The notes beneath the pieces are model-generated. The model ran no database searches and had not been told where the DNA came from. It saw nothing but the letters and a program-made list of their open reading frames with translations. Positions 1-6,064 of a DNA stretch of 7,664 nucleotides are shown here, one piece after another. The stretch is from Planctomycetaceae bacterium (GTDB taxonomy: Bacteria; Planctomycetota; Planctomycetia; Pirellulales; Thermoguttaceae): positions 1-7,664 of the forward strand of contig JAITQJ010000047.1 in the NCBI GenBank assembly GCA_031288955.1, in the 5' to 3' direction. Position 1 is the first letter of the stretch; the number at the start of each line of letters is the position of its first letter. A program made the position numbers and the translations under genes.

Positions 1-78
1 CATTTGCCGCCCTTTATTGATGTCGAAAAAACAACTTACTGTAAGAAACAGTATAGCCAGTTTGTGTCGATTCCGCAA
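1..78 (-). promoter_or_regulatory. Possible leftward promoter, dyad and start codon at the left edge
   Basis: On the minus strand a TTGCGG box (78-73) lies 17 bases from a TATACT box (55-50). The expected transcription start, near 43, falls in the perfect dyad CTTAC-T-GTAAG (35-45). Downstream, an AAAGGGCGG stretch precedes an ATG at 3-1. Together they suggest that a further leftward gene begins at the window edge, perhaps under a repressor bound at the dyad. The -35 box matches the consensus at only three positions and no coding sequence is visible, so this is a candidate only. Confidence 0.3.
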
Positions 79-406
79 TACCAAAATACCTGTATCTATA
101 CAAAATTAAGCAATACCACGTTTTACCAGTGTTGGTATTACGAAGAGCGTAATCGGGGATAATGCCGTGAATCCACTTTTTATTTGGGTCGTCCTTTCTG
201 GGGTCATAGATACCTGCTAAAACTTCCTGTGATAATTGAACGCTTTCGTAAATGTTTCGGAATTCTTTCGGCTTTGCTTCGACAACGAAGCCGGAATCAG
301 CATTATGCGGCAGCGTAAACTCACTGGAAAAAGCGGTCAAAAAATTGTTCTCTGCTTTTTCTGCCTTTGCTCCGCTTTGCGTTTGCCAGTTGTCCCGATT
401 ACGCAA
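14..406 (-). pseudogene. MunI-type (CAATTG) restriction endonuclease, truncated remnant
   Basis: The first ~98 residues resemble the N-terminal half of R.MunI (about 202 residues, recalled from memory). They share an NWQ...G.KA..AE start, a KPKEFRNIY segment like KPKHLKNLY in MunI, and the catalytic PD dipeptide (residues 84-85, in IIPDYALRNTNTGKTWY). In this PD-(D/E)xK family the next strand should read roughly E-I-K-R-Q-D-G-W. Instead, after Tyr98 (about position 113) the frame runs into 32 unrelated, aromatic-rich residues and stops at 14, so E-x-K and the DNA-binding half are missing. The open frame begins at TTG (406-404), nine bases after GGGAA. A more natural ATG at 422-420, five bases after the DUF4062 stop, is out of frame and ends at 399, suggesting a small indel at the start too. 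Cleavage activity is not expected. Truncation and family are well supported; MunI specificity is not. Confidence 0.72.
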
Positions 407-427
407 ATGCTTTTGTTCCCATTTTGA

Positions 428-1261
428 TTACGATTGTTTATTTTTATCAGCCCATTCATAACCTTTATCGGTAACATTGAATACTTCACGTTTTGGACTT
501 GCTGCTTCAATCAATCCGGCATTTTCCAACTGCTTATAAGATCCTTTTACTTCGGCTTCTCCACGATTATTGTTGACATCCTTCCGACGTTTGAATGAGC
601 CAAACGCTAAACCGCCAAAATGTGGTAACAGAATCAGTGACCCTCCATCTTCCACCGCCGCAATTAACAACTGCCTTGCCATATCGCCAATTTGGGGTTC
701 TTCTTTTGCGCCGCCTCCCGACACGGACATCGCTGGTATTCCAGAAACCAATAACGTTAGATGGTCAAAAAGTTTATCGCCAAATTCCTGTTTATTTTCG
801 TATTCGCCGTATAGCGATTTGTCATGTACAGAATCCTTGAAATCCTTAACAGATTGAAATTGTTTCGTATCGTGGTCTTGCGGCAAAGGTTCCTTTGAAA
901 AATAAATCATTGCGGGTTTGTTTACTTTGATATGTCTTTCATATTCTTCAACAGAACCGCTTGGATATTCATCCGTTGGTGTTCCCACACGCTGCCAAAA
1001 AACTCCGATTAAAATATCTGCGTTTCGCAGAACTTGTTGATTGATAACGTCTTGTGGCGGATTTCCCGATTGCGGGTATGAGTGCGTATCCCAACCTATC
1101 GGCAAAAGAATTTTTTGTTCTTTCTGCGAGTGAAGTGAATTCCAACGATCAATCACCTCCCGAACAATTCGCCGTTCTTCCATAACATCACTTGGAGACG
1201 CAATGAAAATCCGATAAACTGTTGCGGAAAATCCCAAATTGGCTGCTACTGTTTGCGACAT
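428..1261 (-). CDS. DUF4062 domain protein with C-terminal winged-helix-like tail
   Basis: The 277-residue protein starts its DUF4062 domain at about residue 16 with the family hallmark YRIFIASPSDVMEER. It continues through a DTHSYP...GNPPQDVINQQ segment, the strand RNADILIGVFWQRVGTPT, and SGSVEEYERHI followed by PAMIYFS, spanning roughly residues 16-125. DUF4062 is a Rossmann-like, TIR/nucleoside-deoxyribosyltransferase-like module often found in signalling and defence proteins. By analogy, the glutamates of SGSVEEYE could form a nucleotide-cleaving site; this is inference. A variable linker (about 125-190) precedes a C-terminal region ending YKQLENAGLIEAASPKREVFNVTDKGYEWA, which reads like a winged helix for nucleic-acid or partner binding. 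There is no signal peptide or membrane segment, so it is probably cytosolic. No Shine-Dalgarno sequence precedes the ATG. It lies just upstream of, and nearly touches, the broken endonuclease gene, so both were probably co-transcribed. Function unknown; family call firm. Confidence 0.85.
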   Translation of the reverse strand: MSQTVAANLGFSATVYRIFIASPSDVMEERRIVREVIDRWNSLHSQKEQKILLPIGWDTHSYPQSGNPPQDVINQQVLRNADILIGVFWQRVGTPTDEYPSGSVEEYERHIKVNKPAMIYFSKEPLPQDHDTKQFQSVKDFKDSVHDKSLYGEYENKQEFGDKLFDHLTLLVSGIPAMSVSGGGAKEEPQIGDMARQLLIAAVEDGGSLILLPHFGGLAFGSFKRRKDVNNNRGEAEVKGSYKQLENAGLIEAASPKREVFNVTDKGYEWADKNKQS

Positions 1262-1299
1262 TTTTTTATAGATTGTAGTATTACTGAATGCAATGTCTT

Positions 1300-1329
1300 A
1301 TTATATCGCAAATCACAACGGCGGGACAA
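1300..1329 (-). promoter_or_regulatory. Candidate promoter of the DUF4062 gene
   Basis: On the minus strand TTGTCC (1329-1324) and a perfect TATAAT (1305-1300) are separated by 18 bases, about 40 bases before the DUF4062 start codon. The -35 box lies inside the hairpin that follows katA. The hairpin and promoter therefore overlap, which may insulate the downstream gene from katA transcription while starting its own. Confidence 0.5.
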
Positions 1330-1339
1330 GTCCCGCCGT
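1318..1339 (-). terminator. Hairpin downstream of katA (possible terminator)
   Basis: The perfect 10-bp stem ACGGCGGGAC / GTCCCGCCGT has a two-base centre and is very G+C rich. It lies about 50 bases after the katA stop codon. The bases after it on the minus strand (TGTGATTTGC) contain only a short T run, so this is at best a weak intrinsic terminator. It may instead act as a 3'-end stabiliser or be a mobile palindrome. Confidence 0.45.
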
Positions 1340-1340
1340 G

Positions 1341-1373
1341 TTCGGTTGCGCTATCTTACGATAGCGGTTCTGA
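1341..1373 (-). repeat. Palindromic repeat copy a (GUAA-loop hairpin) in the katA 3' region
   Basis: Read on the minus strand it has the core CGCTATC-GTAA-GATAGCG (1366-1349) preceded by TCAGAAC. It matches the copy at 3036-3063 over its length, except that an A-T stem pair is swapped to T-A on both arms, preserving pairing. It sits between the katA stop and the G+C-rich hairpin, so it would be transcribed in the katA 3' untranslated region. Confidence 0.6.
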
Positions 1374-1386
1374 TTTGCAGCGTTCA

Positions 1387-2862
1387 TCACTCCGCTTGCT
1401 GCCGTTTCACTTCGTCTGCAATTTTTGTTTCGGAAAGTCCAAGCACCTTTGCAATGCCCAAACCGCAGGTCTTGTCCGCCTGATAAAATCGGGCAAGCGC
1501 ACGGATTTGGATTGCCTCCGGCACACCGCCCATCGATTCCGCAACGTTATGATGAAGACGTTCCTGCTCGCCCTTCGGCAACAGCCGGTACAAGTCGCCC
1601 GGCTGCGTGTAGTAATCCTTGTCCTCGCGGTGATTATGATTGAACGCCGTCCCGTCCAAGTCCAACGGCGGTTCCTGTGCATAAGCACTCTGCGCCGGAC
1701 CGCCGAAACTGTTCGGCTCGTAATTGACCGACCCGCCGCCGTTGCCGTCAAAACGCAGCGAACCGTCCCGCTGATAATTATGCACCGGACACTTCGGCGC
1801 ATTGACAGGCAAACTCTCAAAGTTCACTCCAATCCGATAACGATGAGCATCGGCATAAGCAAAGAGCCGACCTTGAAGCATTTTATCCGGCGAGAAACCG
1901 ATGCCCGGTACGACATTGCCGGGGTCAAACGCCGCCTGTTCCACTTCGGCAAAGTAATTCTCCGGGTTGCGGTTCAACTCGACCGTACCGACTTCGATAA
2001 GCGGATAATCCTTTTGACTCCACGTCTTCGTCAGGTCAAAGGCATTGAAGCGGTACGTCTTCGCTTCAACTTCCGGCATAATCTGCGCGTACATTTTCCA
2101 CTTCGGGAAGTTGCCTTTCTCAATGTTCTCGAACAAGTCCCGCTGCGAGTATTCTCTGTCCGTTCCGACAATTTGAGCGGCTTCGACATTCGTCCAGTTG
2201 GCGATACCCTGCTGCGTTTTGAAATGAAACTTGACCCAAACCCGCTCGTTCTTTTCGTTCCAGAAACTGAACGTGTGGCTTCCGAAACCGTGCATCTGCC
2301 GCAGGTTTTTGGGAATCCCGCGGTCACTCATCAGTATCATTACCTGATGCAGCGTTTCCGGCGAGAGCGACCAGAAATCCCAAGCGGCAGTTGCGCTGCG
2401 GAGATTCGTCTTCGGGTCGCGTTTTTGCGTGTGAATGAAGTCGGGAAATTTGAGCGGGTCGCGGATGAAAAAGACCGGCGTGTTGTTGCCGACCAAGTCC
2501 CAGTTTCCTTCTTCGGTGTAAAACTTGAAGGCGAAACCGCGAACGTCCCGCTCGGTATCGGCTGCTCCCCGCTCACCGGCAACGGTCGAGAAGCGGATGA
2601 AGAGCGGCGTTTGTTTGCCGATTTTTGAGAAGACCTTTGCCTTCGTGTATTTCGTGATGTCGCCGGTGATGGTAAGCGTACCATAAGCACCGCTTCCTTT
2701 GGCGTGAACGACTCGTTCGGGAACCCGCTCGCGGTTAAAGTGAGCGATTTTTTCCATCATCCAGACGTTTTGGAGCAGGGCGGGACCGTGCGGACCGGCG
2801 GTCTGAATGTTCTGATTGTCAGCAACCGGCGCACCGGCTTGCGTCGTTAATGTCTTCGTCAT
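1387..2862 (-). CDS. katA: Monofunctional heme catalase
   Basis: The enzyme converts hydrogen peroxide to water and oxygen in the cytoplasm, protecting against oxidative stress. At 491 residues it has the length of small-subunit (clade 3) catalases. Catalytic residues are visible: His53 in RVVHAKGSGAYG, Asn126 in WDLVGNNTPVFFIRDP, and the heme-ligand Tyr336 in GRLFAYADAHRYRIG with Arg332 four residues before it. The N-terminus (KTLTTQAGAPVADNQN) is typical of the family. The ATG at 2862-2860 is preceded by AAGGG (2874-2870) at seven bases' spacing. The gene has its own promoter and is probably monocistronic, ending before hairpins at 1318-1373. No clear PerR or OxyR box was recognised. Its promoter and first 14 codons are duplicated at 6022-6147. 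The reading frame is intact, and I see nothing unusual in the protein itself. Confidence 0.96.
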   Translation of the reverse strand: MTKTLTTQAGAPVADNQNIQTAGPHGPALLQNVWMMEKIAHFNRERVPERVVHAKGSGAYGTLTITGDITKYTKAKVFSKIGKQTPLFIRFSTVAGERGAADTERDVRGFAFKFYTEEGNWDLVGNNTPVFFIRDPLKFPDFIHTQKRDPKTNLRSATAAWDFWSLSPETLHQVMILMSDRGIPKNLRQMHGFGSHTFSFWNEKNERVWVKFHFKTQQGIANWTNVEAAQIVGTDREYSQRDLFENIEKGNFPKWKMYAQIMPEVEAKTYRFNAFDLTKTWSQKDYPLIEVGTVELNRNPENYFAEVEQAAFDPGNVVPGIGFSPDKMLQGRLFAYADAHRYRIGVNFESLPVNAPKCPVHNYQRDGSLRFDGNGGGSVNYEPNSFGGPAQSAYAQEPPLDLDGTAFNHNHREDKDYYTQPGDLYRLLPKGEQERLHHNVAESMGGVPEAIQIRALARFYQADKTCGLGIAKVLGLSETKIADEVKRQQAE

Positions 2863-2945
2863 TGTTTTACCCTTGTAAAAAGAGAATCATTCGATAGAAT
2901 GGTGCAGCAACGATTATAGACCGATTTAACATCAACGGCAATACA
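2820..2945. repeat. 126-bp direct repeat, left copy (katA 5' end and promoter)
   Basis: This segment and 6022-6147 match at 124 of 126 positions by direct comparison, with differences at 2856/6058 and 2904/6106. Both copies have the same orientation and lie 3,202 bp apart, enclosing the Sel1 gene. This copy is the parental one, because the full katA gene continues from it. Confidence 0.93.
2870..2941 (-). promoter_or_regulatory. katA promoter and ribosome binding site
   Basis: On the minus strand TTGCCG (2941-2936) lies 17 bases from a perfect TATAAT (2918-2913), which puts transcription start near 2906 and gives a ~43-base leader. The leader contains the Shine-Dalgarno sequence AAGGG (2874-2870). 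The whole unit is copied at 6022-6147. In the diverged copy at 5798-5903 only the -35 box survives. Confidence 0.65.
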
Positions 2946-2950
2946 GGTAA

Positions 2951-3196
2951 ATCTTTTTTTGGGTAGATATAGGGGACGGCGAGGCAAAAAACCAGAGCCG
3001 CAATCGTAAAATTGCGGAAATTACGGATTCTGACGCAGCGCAATCTTACGATTGCGGCTCTGAAATAGAACAACATAAAACCGGTGACACAGTTGCCGTG
3101 TATAGCAAGATAAAAAACGCCGACGACATCGTGTATGAAACACAACTCGCCGGCGGGACGGGCGGCAACGGGGACATATCTCCTAGTCATTGCTGA
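2951..3196 (+). other. Possible rightward gene remnant in the katA-Sel1 intergenic region
   Basis: The frame is open from 2951 to a TGA at 3194-3196 but has no credible start, and its first part only reads through the palindromic repeats. From about 3068 the translation becomes protein-like (GDTVAVYSKIKNADDIVYE, then QLAGGTGGNGDISPSHC before the stop). I do not recognise it. It could be the 3' tail of a deleted gene. On the opposite strand, 3177-3046 encodes a 43-residue frame with a hydrophobic middle whose AGGAG lies only two bases before its ATG. At most one of the two is real. Confidence 0.25.
2993..3062. repeat. Inverted pair of palindromic repeats (copies b and c)
   Basis: A perfect 17-bp inverted repeat (2993-3009 and 3046-3062, CAGAGCCGCAATCGTAA and its complement) encloses 36 bases. 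Each half also folds alone: CCGCAAT/ATTGCGG at 2998-3017 and CGCAATC/GATTGCG around a TTAC/GTAA loop at 3039-3056. Two members of one short palindromic family facing each other is the arrangement known from REP doublets (REPINs). No RAYT-type transposase is present in the window. Confidence 0.7.
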
Positions 3197-3214
3197 CGAC
3201 AACCACTTGAGTCC

Positions 3215-3242
3215 ATTATCGGTTAATTCCGTAAAAAGTCAA
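3215..3242 (-). promoter_or_regulatory. Candidate leftward promoter between Sel1 and katA
   Basis: TTGACT (3242-3237) and GATAAT (3220-3215), each matching five of six consensus bases, are 16 bases apart on the minus strand. Transcription would start near 3208 and run through the palindromic pair toward katA, 345 bases away. It could make a small RNA, a tiny peptide (frame 3177-3046) or a long katA leader. No gene clearly needs it. Confidence 0.4.
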
Positions 3243-3258
3243 GAGGATTCTCCGCTGT

Positions 3259-5493
3259 CTATTTTTCTCCGCTTGGCGGCGTTGCTTTAATTGAATGTTT
3301 TATGCCGTCAAATGCTTGCTCGAAGTTCTCTCCGAAATCATCTTCTTCTCGTATCTGACGGAATTGTTTGTATCCGCCGCTTAACTTTTTGATGTCAAAA
3401 CCATCTCTTTCCAACAGCGGAATTACCGCCGGATGACCGGAACTTGCCGCTACCGAAATCCAGCGGAAGGCTGTTTCCGTATCCCGCACACAACCCTGTC
3501 CATTCAAGTAACACAAACCAAGACGGTATTGTCCTTTCGGATTACCCAATTCGGCAGAACGTCTATACATTTCAAACGCCACTGTGTCATCTTGTTGTAC
3601 TTCTGATCCGTTTGCGTAGCAATTGCCGAGCCGCTCCATTCCATCGGAATTGCCCAACTCGGCTGCTTTCATAAAACAGGCAAACGCTTTCGGATAATCG
3701 TTCTCCACCCACGTTCCGTCACGGTAAAAGTTACCGAGGAAATAATTTGCGTCGGGATGCTCTTGGTCGGCAGCCGCTTTCATCCACTTGAATGCCTCTT
3801 CGTTTTCCGGTGCCTTTCTGTCAGAACAGTTTTCAAGTGCCAGTCCCAGTCGGGTTTGCGATTCGGCATCTCCTTGCTCCGCCGCAAGCCGAAAATAATG
3901 AATCCTTTGGTCATTATCTCCTTCGTTTTCGTACAGGATAGCAAGCGAACACTGCGCTTTTGTGTTTCCCTGTTCAGCGGCTTTTTCCAACCACATCCGG
4001 CTTTCTTCCGCATCGTTTGTTTTGTTAAGTATGTAGAGAGACATTCCGTATTCGGCAGCGGCATTACCCGATATGGCAGCACTCTTCAAAAGTGTTAACG
4101 CTTCATCGTCCCCCCACAACGCCAGTGAAGCGAGAATAAAGTACCCTGCGTTCTCGTTCTTGTTTGTTCCGATACCGTTGAGATAATAGTAAGCAAGTTT
4201 TTGCTGGGCAGGAACATAACCGTCGTTTGCCGATTTCTGGAACCACTTAAAAGCATCTTTTCGATTGGACGGCACACCGTTGCCGTCGGCATAGATTTCA
4301 CCGAGATAGTATTGCGCAACCGAATCGTTTTGTTTTGCCGCTTTGTAAAACAACCTTCGGGCTTCCTTCAGGTTTTGTTTCACGATATCGCCGAGACCTT
4401 CATACAGATAGATTCCCAACTGCGTTTGGGCGGGAACATAATCTTGCTGGGCAGATTTGCGGAGCCGCTTCACCGCTTCTTTCGGGTTATTACCGGAATA
4501 ATCTTTGTTCAACTTCAGCCGCGCAAGTTCGTATTGGCTTATCGGTTCGCCTTGAGGATATTTGCGACATTCCTTGGCGCATTCCGTCCAGATTTTGGCG
4601 GCTTCGTCGAAATTTTGTTCCGTTCCGATTCCGAATGCGCTGCATCGGGCAAGACGGCATTGGGCAACTTCATCGTTTTGGGCAGCGGCGAGGCGGAACC
4701 ATTGTACCGCCGTTTCGGGATCAGATTCCACGCCGTTTTCTCCGCTCAAGTAGAGAATACCAAGCCGGCACTGGGCATCGGCGTAACCTTGCTCCGCCGA
4801 TTGAATGAACCAATGCAGAGCGGTTTGAATGTCCGCCGGAAGCCCATCTCCAAATTGATACAGACAACCGAGGAAATATTGCCCTTTAGCGTGTCCGTTA
4901 TGAGCGGCAACTTGCAAACACTGGATGCAGTTAGGGTGTCCCTTTTCGGCGGCAGCGACAATGTAGTCGAAGGCTTTCTGCAAGTCCTTCGGCAACCCAA
5001 TTCCGTCAAAATGACACCAGCCGAAAAACGCAAGCACTTCGGAATCATCGCTATAATCGTATTTTTGAAACCAGCGCAATGCTTCTGCGGCATTGACGGA
5101 TGTGCCGATACCGCGTGAATAACATTTACCAATCACGGGAAACGCCTGCGGCAAACCTTGTTCGGCGGCATAACGGACAAGCCGGTAGGCGAAAAACAAA
5201 TCTTCGGGAACCCCATCGCCGGTAAAATAACGTTCGCTTAAATAGTAAATTGCTTCAAGATGACCAGCACTTGCCTCAATGTGCAGATTGTACACACGAA
5301 AAAGATTGTCATTATTCTTTATTTTTTGTTTTTCCAATTCGGGCAGGAGTGCCCTTTGCCGCCGGACGAGTTCATCGTAGAGAAGCGGTTCGAGATTGCG
5401 CAACCCGCCGTTTTGCGGCAGACTGTTAAAGAGCGGCTGGTCGTCATTAAAATTGGTCAGATTGTTCAGGATTTTTTTGAAGCAATTAAACAT
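3259..5493 (-). CDS. Sel1-like repeat protein, about 16 repeats
   Basis: The protein has 744 residues from the ATG at 5493-5491 and is almost entirely Sel1-like (TPR-related) helical repeats of ~32-50 residues. I count 16 units, with signatures such as YYLGEIYADGNGVPSN, AFKWFQKSANDG, RLGLCYLNGQGCVRD and AFRWISVAASSG. Such solenoids are protein-binding scaffolds. Many bacterial members act in signalling, envelope processes or host interaction, but none of that can be assigned here. The ~75-residue N-terminus (MFNCFKKILNNL...) lacks a hydrophobic signal core, so export is not indicated. The frame extends upstream to a TTG at 5595-5593, but that TTG is part of the -35 box, so the ATG is preferred. 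No Shine-Dalgarno sequence precedes it. The charged C-terminal tail after the last repeat (about 60 residues, EEDDFGENFEQAFDG) may be flexible. The gene stands alone between 126-bp direct repeats. Confidence 0.9.
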   Translation of the reverse strand: MFNCFKKILNNLTNFNDDQPLFNSLPQNGGLRNLEPLLYDELVRRQRALLPELEKQKIKNNDNLFRVYNLHIEASAGHLEAIYYLSERYFTGDGVPEDLFFAYRLVRYAAEQGLPQAFPVIGKCYSRGIGTSVNAAEALRWFQKYDYSDDSEVLAFFGWCHFDGIGLPKDLQKAFDYIVAAAEKGHPNCIQCLQVAAHNGHAKGQYFLGCLYQFGDGLPADIQTALHWFIQSAEQGYADAQCRLGILYLSGENGVESDPETAVQWFRLAAAQNDEVAQCRLARCSAFGIGTEQNFDEAAKIWTECAKECRKYPQGEPISQYELARLKLNKDYSGNNPKEAVKRLRKSAQQDYVPAQTQLGIYLYEGLGDIVKQNLKEARRLFYKAAKQNDSVAQYYLGEIYADGNGVPSNRKDAFKWFQKSANDGYVPAQQKLAYYYLNGIGTNKNENAGYFILASLALWGDDEALTLLKSAAISGNAAAEYGMSLYILNKTNDAEESRMWLEKAAEQGNTKAQCSLAILYENEGDNDQRIHYFRLAAEQGDAESQTRLGLALENCSDRKAPENEEAFKWMKAAADQEHPDANYFLGNFYRDGTWVENDYPKAFACFMKAAELGNSDGMERLGNCYANGSEVQQDDTVAFEMYRRSAELGNPKGQYRLGLCYLNGQGCVRDTETAFRWISVAASSGHPAVIPLLERDGFDIKKLSGGYKQFRQIREEDDFGENFEQAFDGIKHSIKATPPSGEK

Positions 5494-5566
5494 CGACAGA
5501 ATCGTACGGGCAAAAGAAAAGGAGGGTATTCGACTTCTTGGTCTAATGCAACAACACCACCTTTGG

Positions 5567-5595
5567 ATTCTAACAGATGATAATATGTATGTCAA
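5567..5595 (-). promoter_or_regulatory. Strong promoter of the Sel1 gene
   Basis: On the minus strand a perfect TTGACA (5595-5590) lies 17 bases from TAGAAT (5572-5567), which is preceded by TGT, giving an extended -10. Transcription should start near 5560, leaving a leader of about 67 bases before the ATG at 5493. This is the best promoter match in the window and fixes the gene start downstream of it. Confidence 0.75.
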
Positions 5596-5797
5596 TCAGG
5601 AACAAGAACCATCCACGCCGCCTGCAAAGCCGGATGCGGTCAGTATTTATTTTTGCATTATTATTCCAAATACTGCACATTCAATCAATGCGGGCAAATC
5701 CTCCAAACAATGGAAATAGGCTGGTGATAAAATCAACGGCGTGACTGTCCATAAAACAACAGCGTAGTCCGCTGTCATTGATAAATTCCGCAGACAT
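5596..5797. other. Intergenic stretch with no supported gene
   Basis: Short frames exist on both strands (for example a plus-strand frame beginning at ATG 5546 and ending at 5719, and a minus-strand frame 5889-5647). None has a ribosome binding site, and none resembles a known family. I see no terminator or repeat here. Confidence 0.5.
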
Positions 5798-5903
5798 ACC
5801 AATCTAACCTCAACGGCAATGCAGGTAAATCTTTTTTGGTGTCGATATAGGAAACTAGGGGACAGCGAGGCTGAAAATCGGAGTTGCAATCGTAAGATTA
5901 CGG
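5798..5903 (+). repeat. Diverged copy of the region upstream of katA, including palindrome copy d
   Basis: This block aligns in the same orientation with 2920-3017. Shared landmarks in order are CAACGGCAAT, AGGTAAATCTTTTTT, GATATAGG, GGGGAC-GCGAGGC and a final GCAATCGTAA hairpin, with substitutions and a short insertion near 5853. It keeps the -35-like TTGCCG (5819-5814, minus strand) but not the TATAAT. The palindrome at 5878-5903 is imperfect, with a C-A mismatch in the stem. It is much older than the 126-bp copy to its right. Confidence 0.7.
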
Positions 5904-6021
5904 TTATTCTTTTTCGTTCAAAAATCTGCGGGAGTTGAAAACGAATTGGAACACGCTGGAAAAGAAACCGACATTACAGGAGCGGTATTAAATGCACCTT
6001 ATCCTCGAACAATTGCAGCAC
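5904..6021. other. Unexplained spacer between the two katA-derived repeats
   Basis: A plus-strand frame is open here (SAGVENELEHAGKETDITG from 5925) and runs on into the antisense of the katA stub. It has no start and no recognised similarity, so it is probably gene debris or chance. A CAATTG site, the MunI target, occurs at 6010-6015. Confidence 0.35.
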
Positions 6022-6064
6022 CAGCAACCGGCGCACCGGCTTGCGTCGTTAATGTCTTTGTCAT
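5999..6064 (-). pseudogene. katA 5' stub: 14 catalase codons plus a new tail
   Basis: Starting at the duplicated ATG (6064-6062), the minus strand encodes MTKTLTTQAGAPVA, identical to the catalase N-terminus. It then leaves the repeat and stops after seven unrelated residues (GAAIVRG). It keeps the katA promoter (6143-6115) and AAGGG ribosome site (6076-6072), so a 21-residue peptide could be made. More likely it is a non-functional by-product of the duplication. Its promoter faces the Sel1 gene. Confidence 0.65.

Noticed and set aside
1..162. Plus-strand open frame entering from the left edge (HLPPFIDVEKTTY...)
   Set aside because: Its last third is antisense to clear endonuclease coding sequence, and the aromatic- and Cys-rich translation matches nothing I know.
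1288..2628. 446-codon plus-strand open frame antisense to katA
   Set aside because: It is opposite an intact, highly conserved catalase, its translation is Arg/Val-rich with no recognisable domain, and it follows from codon bias on the other strand.
2867..3202. Minus-strand 111-residue frame upstream of katA
   Set aside because: It starts at TTG, reads through the inverted palindromes and the katA promoter, and ends five bases before the katA ATG; best explained as chance.
4201..5118. 305-codon plus-strand open frame antisense to the Sel1 gene
   Set aside because: The minus-strand repeats are clear and intact; the antisense translation is a compositional shadow with repeated IFSIGRH-type artefacts of the repeats.
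5493..5595. Longer Sel1 protein starting at TTG 5595
   Set aside because: The TTG is the first three bases of the TTGACA -35 box and lies upstream of the expected transcription start; the added 34 residues (with a CCC run) do not look like a signal peptide.
5546..5719. Plus-strand 57-residue frame MQQHHLWILTDDNMYV...
   Set aside because: It looks protein-like at first, but it covers the Sel1 promoter on the other strand, its GGAGG is 20 bases from the ATG, and I recognise no family.
3620..6015. CAATTG (MunI target) avoidance or clustering
   Set aside because: I found two sites (3620-3625 and 6010-6015), about what chance predicts for 7.7 kb, so there is no sign of avoidance.
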